8,940 bases of DNA from an uncultured Streptomyces sp. (lineage in GTDB: Bacteria; Actinomycetota; Actinomycetes; Streptomycetales; Streptomycetaceae), in contig CAMLJW010000203.1 of assembly GCA_946480485.1 (NCBI GenBank), positions 1 through 8,940 on the forward strand. Direction: 5' to 3'. The notes under the pieces are model-generated. The model had not been told where the DNA came from and made no database searches. It saw only the letters and a program-made list of their open reading frames with translations. The position numbers and the translations under genes are program-made. This document shows positions 1 through 6,435 of this stretch, piece after piece (within the stretch, counting starts at the first letter, position 1; every line of letters starts with the position of its first letter).

Positions 1-2690
1 CCGAGCACGGCGACCGCGCGCCCGCCGAGCGCCTCCGGGTCGTCGGCCGCGTCCGCCCAGCGGGCCATCAGCGAGGCCGGTGTGGCGCGGGCCAGCCCCA
101 ACTCGTCGAGCAGCCGGGCCGCTTGAGGCAGCGGCGCGGACACGCGCGCGTGCCGCTCACCAGGCACGCCGTCCATACGCAACGGCGCCAGCGCCCGCGC
201 GAACCGCTCGGCCCAGGCCATGGAGACCGCGTCGACGGTGGCCACGGTGCCGTGACCGACGGGGCCGCCGCGTGGATGCTCCGTGTTGGTGAGGCCGACG
301 GGGCCACCGGGGCCGCCTCGCGCCACTCGCATCAGCCGGAGCGCCGTGGCCACGTCACCGCTGAGCAGGGCGACGGCCCCACAGTCCCGGAACGCCGACG
401 AGCCAGTGCAGGCCGCCTCGTACGTCTCCGTCACCGGCGAGGCGGGCGACGCGGCCGCCGTCTCGGCGAGACAGACGACGTGAATCCCGACCCGTGGTCC
501 CTCGACCGCCAGCCGGGACACGGCCTCCCGCACCGTGCCGGGCCCGGGGTCCCCGTCCACGAGCACCACGGTGAAGGGGCCGGGCCACTCGATCTCGCCC
601 GGCTCGTCGTCCCGGACCCAGAAAGGCCGGTGATCCCGGCCCCGGGGGGCGGGGTTGCCTGCCTCTCGGAACTCGTGGCGGAACGCGTCCTCGGCGGGTA
701 CTTGGCCGATCGAAAATCCCAGATGGGTGGAGGCAGAACTGCCGTGTCCAGCGGCGTACACCCTGCAGCGGTCGGTGCCACGGCCGGCGGGTGCTCCGGG
801 GCCGGCATCGGAGTCGGGGTTGTCGCGGTCGGCCCCCGAGAGACCGGGGCTCTCGCTCGTGCAGTCGCCGTGGCCGCGCTCGGGGGCAGGTTCGGTCGGT
901 TGGGGTGCGGTCGGGGAAGCGCCGGTGGCGTCCGGTGAGGTGGTGCTGGGGCGGGGCCCGCCTGCGGTCGTGGTTCCGGCGTACGGGGCCCGCCCTGTGG
1001 TCCGGCGGCCTGCGTCGGACAGGTGGTCCTCCAGACGGCGGACCAGTTCCTCCGTGCGGACCGTGGCCTGTTCGCGGTCGTACGCGAGGAGGAGGTGGCA
1101 GTCCTGGCCGTGGGCGGGTCGCAGGTGCGGGAGCCAGCCGAGCCAGGACCACTCGGCGATGCGCTCCTTTACGGGGCGCGAGCGGTCCGCGCTGATCAGG
1201 ACGATCTCCAGAGCGCCGGGGGGGTGCAGCGCGGCGAGCTGCGCCACCACGGCCCGGGCGAGCCCGGAGAGGCGGGGCCGCGGCCCGGCCAGGCCCAGCG
1301 CCCCGACCTCCCGCAACCCGGCGGTCGCCGGCACCGCGGGCAATAGCCCCGAGCCGTCGGGCGTGCTCCGGTCCGCCGTACCGAGCCGCACCGTGAGCGT
1401 CTCGGGGTGGCCAGGACCGCGCTCCCACAACCGCGGCCCCGGCCCCAGCGCGGCCAGCAGCAGCGTGGCGGGGTCGGGCCACCGCTCAGGTTCCCGTGCG
1501 GCCCCCGCGACGGGCTCGGGAGAGGGTGAGTCGCGTTCATCCTTGTCGTACCCGTCGTACGCCGTCGTCCCGGACTGCTCGCCGACGGCGCCGGTGAGCC
1601 GCCGGGCCCAGGCCGAGAGCCCGCCGCGCCTGCGTGCCGGGCGCGGTACCGTCGTGCCCCAGGTCGGGGCGTCCGCCCTGGTGCGCCCGGTCGCGGGGGT
1701 CCCTCCCTGGCCGGGTACGAAGGGCGGTCCCACGAGCCCCTGCCCCCGCGCCCCCGGCGTGTTGTCTTCCGCGGCTCCCCATCCCGCCGTGCCGTCACCG
1801 TGGTGGCGGTCGCCGGCACCCGGTGAGGACGCGGGGGCACCGGGGGCGCGGGCCTCGTCCTCGGACGTCCTTAAGGCCGCCGAACCGCCCCCATCGCGCG
1901 CGTGCGGCACGGTCGCGGTTTCGGGACGGCCGGTGCCGGTCTCCACCGTCCCAGTCCCAGTCCCAGTCCCAGTCCCGGTCCCGGCCCCAGTTCCGGACCG
2001 AGCCCCGGTTCCGGGCGCGGACCTCGACCCGGTCCGGTCAGGAGCCCTGGCAGCCCCCAGCACGCGCATGTGCCCCTCGCCGTCCGCCACCGTCTCCCGT
2101 ACCGCTTTCGCGTACCCCGCGTGAGCAAGCCGCAGCGTCGACTCGCCGACCCGCAGCAGCGCCCCCGGTGTCAGTCGCATCGGGCGCTCGCCCACGCGCG
2201 CGCCGTCCAGCGTCGTGCCGTTCGTGGAGCCGAGGTCCGCGACCGACACCTGCCCGTCCGCGGCGATCGTCACGGTGCAGTGGAGGCGGGAGACGTCCGG
2301 GTCGTCCAGCGGGACGTCGGCGTCCGAGGAGCGGCCGATGCCGATGCGGCTGCCGTGCAGCAGGTGGACGCCGCCCGCGTCGGGACCGGCGACCACATGG
2401 AGCCGGGCCGCGGCGGCATCGACCTCGGGGCCTGGCTCCGCCGGGGCGCCCACGTACAACACGGCGCCGTCGGTCAGCGGTGGCTCACCGAGAGTGCAGC
2501 GCTGCGCGTCGAGCCGCTCGGCTCCCGCGTACAGCACACCGGGACCCTCGCCTCCGACCGCGGAGACGAGGCCGGACGTCACCGCGGCGAGCGCGGTCCC
2601 GGCGGGCGCCGTCACCAGCACGTCGCAGGACGGGGCACGCCCCTCGGGGCGCGTCCCCAGCGGGTCTACGACGGTCAGCCGGATCTGCAT
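1..2690 (-). CDS. FHA domain protein with EccC/FtsK-SpoIIIE-like region, 3' end cut by window edge
   Basis: One minus-strand frame stays open for 896 codons from ATG 2690 to the left edge. A possible ribosome site (AAGGGA) lies about 12 nt before the ATG. Residues 1-85 form a small domain I could not assign, perhaps ubiquitin-like. Residues 97-185 are an FHA domain with the phosphothreonine-binding set: GR at 119-120, SRLH at 134-137 and NG at 157-158. Residues 200-395 are a Gly/Pro/Ala/Thr-rich linker with a Gly-Thr run at 237-248. Residues 400-556 (LLLAALG, LWER, LGWLPHLRP) resemble the segment before the ATPase modules of type VII secretion EccC/EssC. Residues 557-655 are another low-complexity insert. 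No Walker A/B motif and no membrane helix occur in the visible part; I expect the first P-loop just beyond the edge, where the sequence reads GGRAVAVLG. A TTA codon encodes Leu273. Divergence from two Ser/Thr kinase genes suggests a phospho-dependent ATPase. The FHA call is firm; the EccC-like call is from remembered family patterns. Confidence 0.87.
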   Translation of the reverse strand, partial: MQIRLTVVDPLGTRPEGRAPSCDVLVTAPAGTALAAVTSGLVSAVGGEGPGVLYAGAERLDAQRCTLGEPPLTDGAVLYVGAPAEPGPEVDAAAARLHVVAGPDAGGVHLLHGSRIGIGRSSDADVPLDDPDVSRLHCTVTIAADGQVSVADLGSTNGTTLDGARVGERPMRLTPGALLRVGESTLRLAHAGYAKAVRETVADGEGHMRVLGAARAPDRTGSRSAPGTGARSGTGAGTGTGTGTGTGTVETGTGRPETATVPHARDGGGSAALRTSEDEARAPGAPASSPGAGDRHHGDGTAGWGAAEDNTPGARGQGLVGPPFVPGQGGTPATGRTRADAPTWGTTVPRPARRRGGLSAWARRLTGAVGEQSGTTAYDGYDKDERDSPSPEPVAGAAREPERWPDPATLLLAALGPGPRLWERGPGHPETLTVRLGTADRSTPDGSGLLPAVPATAGLREVGALGLAGPRPRLSGLARAVVAQLAALHPPGALEIVLISADRSRPVKERIAEWSWLGWLPHLRPAHGQDCHLLLAYDREQATVRTEELVRRLEDHLSDAGRRTTGRAPYAGTTTAGGPRPSTTSPDATGASPTAPQPTEPAPERGHGDCTSESPGLSGADRDNPDSDAGPGAPAGRGTDRCRVYAAGHGSSASTHLGFSIGQVPAEDAFRHEFREAGNPAPRGRDHRPFWVRDDEPGEIEWPGPFTVVLVDGDPGPGTVREAVSRLAVEGPRVGIHVVCLAETAAASPASPVTETYEAACTGSSAFRDCGAVALLSGDVATALRLMRVARGGPGGPVGLTNTEHPRGGPVGHGTVATVDAVSMAWAERFARALAPLRMDGVPGERHARVSAPLPQAARLLDELGLARATPASLMARWADAADDPEALGGRAVAVL
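1872..1874 (-). promoter_or_regulatory. In-frame TTA (bldA-type) leucine codon
   Basis: The plus-strand TAA here is TTA on the coding strand, codon 273 of the FHA/EccC-like gene. In Streptomyces TTA is read only by the developmentally controlled tRNA encoded by bldA. The codon lies in the disordered linker after the FHA domain and before the EccC-like region, so a stall here would release an FHA-only fragment. That consequence is inference. Confidence 0.75.
1950..1991 (-). repeat. Hexanucleotide tandem repeat encoding (Gly-Thr)n linker
   Basis: On the plus strand CCCAGT occurs four times without interruption (1950-1973), followed by the variants CCCGGT and CCCGGC and another CCCAGT up to 1991. 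On the coding strand this is an alternating Gly-Thr run in the linker after the FHA domain. The unit is a multiple of three, so slippage would change linker length and not the frame. Confidence 0.9.
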
Positions 2691-3100
2691 CGCCGTCAGC
2701 GGTCCCTTCTGCGCGGGCGCCCGCGACGAGGCTGCGCTGCGATCCCCACCACAGACCCCCCACCGCACTCGGGCACGTCGGCCAGTACTGAAGGCATCCT
2801 CGCACCTGCCACTGTCAACGCGCCCGTCGCCCACCAGCATGTGATCTTGATTGGTCGGCTCTGCCCGCAAAAACGCCTGACCATTGCCCGGTCGAGAACA
2901 GTCACACCAGGCTCCGGCAACCAACCGCCCGGGAGTGAGCGTCTTTGCCTGAAACAGACTGAACGCCTGGCGTGATCCACAGGCCGACGACAGGCGACGA
3001 CAGCCCCCTGCCGCGTTCTGCGGCACTACAGTGGGCCGGAACACCCATGGCAACGGTGGGACGGACCAGCCAGGCAAGCAAGCAGCAGGGAGCACATGAC
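2691..3100. other. Divergent intergenic region between the FHA gene and pkaA
   Basis: About 410 bp without a convincing gene. It separates two divergent coding regions and so should hold both promoters. For the minus strand the sequence TTGACA at 2818-2813 matches a -35 consensus, but no good -10 sits 17-18 bp further on. For the plus strand TACAGT at 3027-3032 has the TANNNT shape of a -10 without a recognisable -35, and a weaker pair TTGCCT/TGGCGT lies at 2945-2950 and 2968-2973 (17-bp gap). The pkaA frame stays open back to GTG 2972, but that part is better treated as untranslated leader. No strong hairpin was seen. Confidence 0.55.
2813..2818 (-). promoter_or_regulatory. Candidate -35 element for the FHA gene
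   Basis: TTGACA on the minus strand, a perfect match to the vegetative sigma (HrdB-type) -35 hexamer, about 120 bp before the FHA gene ATG. The matching -10 is not clear: GCCTTC or CCTTCA lies at the right distance and both are poor. This is only a candidate. Confidence 0.25.
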
Positions 3101-3103
3101 GTG
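3085..3103 (+). promoter_or_regulatory. Ribosome binding site that decides the pkaA start
   Basis: AGGGAG (3087-3092) lies 8 nt before GTG 3101, close to ideal spacing. The other in-frame starts, GTG 2972 and ATG 3047, lack a comparable purine-rich site. An ATG at 3096 is out of frame. The mature protein would therefore begin MRPVGSKYLLEE, directly before the first strand of the kinase domain. Confidence 0.7.
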
Positions 3104-4741
3104 CGGCCGGTAGGGAGCAAGTACCTCCTTGAGGAGCCACTGGGGCGCGGCGCCACAGGCACCGTCTGGCGAGCCCGCCAGAGGGAGACCGCGGGAGCCG
3201 AGGCGGCCGTGCCCGGCCGGCCCGGCGAGACTTTGGCGATCAAGGTCCTCAAGGAGGAGCTCGCCAACGACGCGGACGTTGTGATGCGGTTCCTCCGCGA
3301 GCGATCCGTCCTCCTCCGTCTCACTCACCCGAACATCGTCCGGGTACGTGATCTCGTCGTCGAAGGCGATCTCCTCGCACTCGTCATGGACCTGGTCGAA
3401 GGCCCGGACCTGCACCGCTACCTGCGTGAGAGCGGGCCCTTCTCGCCCGTCGCCGCCGCCCTCCTCACCGCCCAGGTCGCCGACGCTCTCGCCGCCAGCC
3501 ACGCCGAGGGCGTCGTGCACCGCGACCTGAAGCCCGCGAACGTCCTGCTCAAGCAGGACGGCGGTCAGATGCACCCGATGCTGACGGACTTCGGCATCGC
3601 CCGGCTCGCCGACTCTCCCGGCCTGACACGCACCCACGAGTTCGTCGGCACGCCCGCGTATGTCGCCCCCGAGTCCGCCGAGGGCCGCCCGCAGACCTCC
3701 GCCGTCGACATCTACGGCGCCGGAATCATGCTGTACGAGCTGGTCACAGGCCGTCCGCCGTTCGCCGGCGGTTCTTCCCTGGACGTGCTCCACCAGCACC
3801 TCAGCGCCGAACCGCGCCGCCCGTCCACGGTCCCCGACCCCCTGTGGACGGTCATCGAGCGCTGCCTGCGCAAGAACCCGGACGACCGGCCCAGCGCCGA
3901 GAACCTCGCGCGCGGCCTCCGCACGGTCGCCGAGGGCGTCGGTGTGCACGCGACCTCCGCGCAGATCGCCGCCGCCGAGGGCGTGGGCGCGCTGCTCGTC
4001 CCGGACCCGGCGCCCGCCGCCGTCCCGGGCGCTCCCGGCGCCGCCGACGCCACGCAGGTGCTGCCGCACGGCGCGGGCTCGTACGACCCGAACGGCGTGA
4101 CCAGCGTCCTGCCGCACACCGGAGACGCCGACCCCACCTCCGTACTGCCTCATCGCGGCGCTTTTGACCCCACCTCCGTGATGCCGCCGGTGCCGCCGCA
4201 CCAGCCGCAGTCAGGGGCTGGGCCGGAGGATCCGCACCCCTGGCAGAACCAGCTGCGCGCGGCCCGCGACCGCAACGAGCAGACACAGGTCCAGTCGTAT
4301 CTCGACCCGAACGAGGATCCGCTGCGGCGACGTCCGCAGCGGCAGGTCGCGCGTCCGCAACAGCAGTCGCGGCAGCGGCCTCAGCCCCAGCAGCCGGAGT
4401 ACGGCTATCCGCAGGGCCAGCCCCCGCAGCAGCCGCAGCAGTACGCACCGCAACGGCAGCAGCCGCAGCGGTATGCTCCCGCGCCGCCGCAGCAGCCCGC
4501 TGCGCTGCCGCGCGAGCCGCGACAGCGCAGCGCCAACCCGATGAAGATCCCCGGGCTCGGGTGCCTCAAGGGGTGCCTGTTCACGATCATCATCCTGTTC
4601 GTGGCCGGCTGGCTGATCTGGGAGCTGAGCCCCCTCCAGGAGTGGATCGGGACCACCAAGGGGTACTGGGACCAGCTCACGGACTGGTTCAACACGGTGT
4701 CCGGATGGATCGGGAACCTGGGCACGAGTTCCGGCCGATAG
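3101..4741 (+). CDS. pkaA: PkaA-like membrane-tethered Ser/Thr protein kinase
   Basis: Hanks-type (PknB-like) kinase of 546 residues. GTG 3101 is chosen because AGGGAG stands 8 nt before it and the length fits the roughly 543 residues I recall for S. coelicolor PkaA; the frame also opens at GTG 2972 and ATG 3047, without good ribosome sites. The catalytic set is complete: glycine loop LGRGATGTVW (14-23), Lys48, Glu67, HRDLKPAN with Asp142, DFG 163-165 and APE ending at Glu191. Activation-loop Thr176 and Thr178 are likely phosphorylation sites. The kinase domain ends near 265. The tail has four T-x-V-(L/M) repeats (Thr318, 334, 346, 358), a Gln/Pro-rich stretch (about 409-470) and one membrane helix at about 492-507, leaving about 36 residues outside. 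No PASTA or other sensor domain is seen. The FHA gene diverges upstream; a terminator separates this gene from the second kinase. Targets cannot be read from sequence. Confidence 0.93.
   Translation: MRPVGSKYLLEEPLGRGATGTVWRARQRETAGAEAAVPGRPGETLAIKVLKEELANDADVVMRFLRERSVLLRLTHPNIVRVRDLVVEGDLLALVMDLVEGPDLHRYLRESGPFSPVAAALLTAQVADALAASHAEGVVHRDLKPANVLLKQDGGQMHPMLTDFGIARLADSPGLTRTHEFVGTPAYVAPESAEGRPQTSAVDIYGAGIMLYELVTGRPPFAGGSSLDVLHQHLSAEPRRPSTVPDPLWTVIERCLRKNPDDRPSAENLARGLRTVAEGVGVHATSAQIAAAEGVGALLVPDPAPAAVPGAPGAADATQVLPHGAGSYDPNGVTSVLPHTGDADPTSVLPHRGAFDPTSVMPPVPPHQPQSGAGPEDPHPWQNQLRAARDRNEQTQVQSYLDPNEDPLRRRPQRQVARPQQQSRQRPQPQQPEYGYPQGQPPQQPQQYAPQRQQPQRYAPAPPQQPAALPREPRQRSANPMKIPGLGCLKGCLFTIIILFVAGWLIWELSPLQEWIGTTKGYWDQLTDWFNTVSGWIGNLGTSSGR
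4052..4180 (+). repeat. T-x-V-(L/M)-P repeat block in the PkaA tail
   Basis: Four related units lie between the kinase domain and the membrane helix: TQVLPH at residue 318, TSVLPH at 334, TSVLPH at 346 and TSVMPP at 358. The spacing is 16, 12 and 12 residues, and the last two are preceded by the shared pattern D-P. This is a degenerate protein-level repeat, not a perfect DNA repeat. A threonine with Leu or Met at +3 is a plausible FHA-binding site once phosphorylated. Confidence 0.75.
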
Positions 4742-4758
4742 AGCCTGCTTGCGCCTGT

Positions 4759-4816
4759 TTGCTCCTCGTTACTCCCTTTACTTTCGTTGCTCCTCCTTGC
4801 TCCTCCTTGCTCCTCT
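4759..4816 (+). repeat. C/T-rich decamer repeats TTGCTCCTC(C) after pkaA
   Basis: The decamer TTGCTCCTCC stands in three direct head-to-tail copies at 4787-4816, the last ending in T. An isolated copy lies at 4759-4768 and a variant TCGCTCCTCG at 4829-4838. The transcribed strand is pyrimidine-rich and resembles an anti-Shine-Dalgarno sequence. Its core TGCTCCT is the exact complement of AGGAGCA, the pkaB ribosome site. The block sits in the 3' untranslated region of pkaA, before the terminator. Confidence 0.75.
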
Positions 4817-4842
4817 CAAATCCTCACATCGCTCCTCGGAAC

Positions 4843-4869
4843 CCCCAGAACCGCGGTGCGGTTCTGGGG
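4843..4869 (+). terminator. Hairpin terminator between pkaA and pkaB
   Basis: A perfect 12-bp stem (CCCCAGAACCGC at 4843-4854 and its complement at 4858-4869) closes a 3-nt loop GGT. It is followed by ATTTGT, which is only a weak T-tract, as is usual in streptomycetes. It lies about 100 bp after the pkaA stop and about 95 bp before pkaB, which suggests that pkaB has its own promoter or depends on read-through. Confidence 0.75.
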
Positions 4870-4954
4870 ATTTGTCGACACCAGGGGGTGATTTCTGTCT
4901 CCGGAGTGAAGCCATGTCCGCGGGCGCGTAACTTTGGCGACAACACGCGTCCGT

Positions 4955-4967
4955 AGGAGCAGCCTTG
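4955..4967 (+). promoter_or_regulatory. Ribosome binding site and TTG start of pkaB
   Basis: AGGAG (4955-4959) stands 5 nt before TTG 4965. The heptamer AGGAGCA (4955-4961) is the exact reverse complement of the TGCTCCT core that occurs four times in the decamer repeats at 4760-4814, so the site could be masked by base pairing. Confidence 0.75.
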
Positions 4968-6239
4968 GCACGGAAGATCGGCAGCCGGTACACCGCGAAC
5001 CAGATTCTGGGGCGGGGCAGCGCCGGCACGGTGTGGCTCGGTGAAGGGCCGGAGGGGCCCGTCGCCATCAAGCTGCTGCGCGAGGACCTCGCGTCCGACC
5101 AGGAACTCGTAGGGCGCTTCGTGCAGGAGCGGACGGCGCTGCTCGGCCTCGACCACCCGCATGTCGTCGCCGTGCGCGACCTCGTCGTCGACGGCAACGA
5201 CCTCGCGCTGGTCATGGGCCTCGTACGCGGGACGGATCTGCGGACGCGGCTGGACCGGGAGCGGCGGCTGTCCCCCGAGGCCGCGGTCGCCATCGTCGCC
5301 GACGTCGCGGACGGGCTGGCGGCGGCCCACGCGGCGGGAGTCGTCCACAGGGATGTGAAGCCCGAGAACGTACTGCTGGACATGCAGGGCCCGCTAGGGC
5401 CCGGCGGGGCGCATCCGGCGCTGCTGACGGACTTCGGGGTGGCGAAGCTCATCGACTCGCCGCGGCGGACCCGGGCGACGAAGATCATCGGTACACCCGA
5501 CTATCTGGCGCCCGAGATCATCGAAGGGCTGCCTCCTCGGGCCGCCGTCGACATCTACGCGCTGGCGACCGTCCTGTACGAGCTGCTGGCGGGCTTCACG
5601 CCGTTCGGCGGCGGTCATCCCGGAGCGGTGCTGCGCCGGCACGTCACGGAGACGGTGGTCCCCCTCCCCGGCATCCCCGAAGAGCTGTGGCAGCTGATCG
5701 TGCAGTGTCTGGCCAAGGCGCCGGCGTCGCGGTTGCGGGCCTCCGAGCTGGGGGTGCGGTTGCGGGAGCAGCTGCCGCTGCTGGCGGGGATGCCGCAGCT
5801 GGATGTGGACGAACCGGAGACGGAGGCGGAGGGGGCGTTCGACGCGTCGACGCCGGAGCCGGGTGCTCCCGGCTCTCGGGGTGCTTCTGGTGCTCCGGGG
5901 GGGAGTGCGCGTGACCGGGTGCGGCGGGGTGCGGTGCCGCTGGTGCGGGGTGCTGCGCCCGACTCGAACCGTGACACTCACACGAGCATGCGCGTGCCGG
6001 CCCCGGACGAGCTGGCGGGCGGCGCTCACGGTACCGCTCGCGTGCCCCGCGCCTCCGGCGCCCTGCGGCCCGGTTCGGCCCGCCACCGTGCCATGGCCCG
6101 GCGTCGCCGTCTCACTCTCGGCCTCGCCGCGGCCGCCCTCGCCGTGGCGGTCGGGGTCGGCGCCTGGCTCGCCACGACCGACGAGAATGCGGACGCGACC
6201 CCCCACGACACCAAGAACTCGGCTCCGGCTTCACCATGA
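4965..6239 (+). CDS. pkaB: PkaB-like membrane-tethered Ser/Thr protein kinase
   Basis: Hanks-type kinase of 424 residues, close to the roughly 417 I recall for S. coelicolor PkaB. The start is TTG 4965, with AGGAG 5 nt upstream; no ATG or GTG gives an equally good start before the glycine loop. The catalytic set is complete: LGRGSAGTVW (15-24), Lys36, Glu55, HRDVKPEN with Asp130, DFG 156-158 and APE ending at Glu184. Thr169 and Thr172 in the activation loop are likely phosphorylation sites. The kinase domain ends near 270. A disordered Ala/Gly/Pro/Glu-rich linker follows, then a basic stretch ARRRR and one membrane helix (about 383-403), leaving only about 21 residues outside, with no PASTA or other sensor domain. 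The kinase domain is close to that of the upstream gene, which suggests an old tandem duplication. The TTG start may keep expression low. Targets are unknown from sequence. Confidence 0.93.
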   Translation: MARKIGSRYTANQILGRGSAGTVWLGEGPEGPVAIKLLREDLASDQELVGRFVQERTALLGLDHPHVVAVRDLVVDGNDLALVMGLVRGTDLRTRLDRERRLSPEAAVAIVADVADGLAAAHAAGVVHRDVKPENVLLDMQGPLGPGGAHPALLTDFGVAKLIDSPRRTRATKIIGTPDYLAPEIIEGLPPRAAVDIYALATVLYELLAGFTPFGGGHPGAVLRRHVTETVVPLPGIPEELWQLIVQCLAKAPASRLRASELGVRLREQLPLLAGMPQLDVDEPETEAEGAFDASTPEPGAPGSRGASGAPGGSARDRVRRGAVPLVRGAAPDSNRDTHTSMRVPAPDELAGGAHGTARVPRASGALRPGSARHRAMARRRRLTLGLAAAALAVAVGVGAWLATTDENADATPHDTKNSAPASP

Positions 6240-6352
6240 CGCTCAGCTTGCCCCGTAAGGGGTGTGGGGCTGTGACATGTGCCCCTTCGCCGGGTGGGCG
6301 TGACCAGCCACGGACGGCCCGCAGCCGAGGTGTGACCCGGGGGGCCGGGGCT

Positions 6353-6370
6353 CCGGGGAGGAGTCCCCGG
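6353..6370 (+). terminator. Possible hairpin terminator after pkaB
   Basis: CCGGGGA (6353-6359) and TCCCCGG (6364-6370) form a 7-bp stem with a 4-nt loop, followed by TTTC. Closer to the pkaB stop, AAGGGG (6257-6262) and CCCCTT (6282-6287) could close a looser hairpin. Either may end pkaB transcription before the prfB promoter. Both are weaker than the hairpins after pkaA and prfB. Confidence 0.4.
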
Positions 6371-6420
6371 TTTCGGGAAGGAGTGGGTCGGGGGAAGGAA
6401 ACCCCACTTGGCGGAGCCGT

Positions 6421-6435
6421 TACGCTGGGGGGGTG
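6421..6435 (+). promoter_or_regulatory. Candidate -10 element for leaderless prfB transcription
   Basis: TACGCT (6421-6426) has the TANNNT form of a -10 hexamer and ends six bases before the GTG start codon at 6433. RNA polymerase would therefore begin transcription at or next to the start codon. The only purine run at Shine-Dalgarno distance is the G-stretch that abuts the GTG, which is too close. No TTGACA-like -35 is present. GGAAA at 6397-6401 is loosely like an ECF sigma -35, but that is weak. Confidence 0.45.

Noticed and set aside
655..2124. Long plus-strand open frame (489 codons) opposite the FHA gene
   Set aside because: It is antisense to a frame with clear FHA motifs, is rich in Arg/Ser/Pro, and shows no known motif. 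Long antisense frames are expected at this GC content.
2972..3100. Upstream extension of pkaA to GTG 2972 or ATG 3047
   Set aside because: No ribosome site stands before either start, the extra 43 residues lie before the kinase fold without recognisable content, and GTG 3101 has a well-spaced AGGGAG.
3026..4201. 391-codon minus-strand frame opposite pkaA
   Set aside because: The opposite strand carries a complete kinase catalytic set; this frame is a shadow of it.
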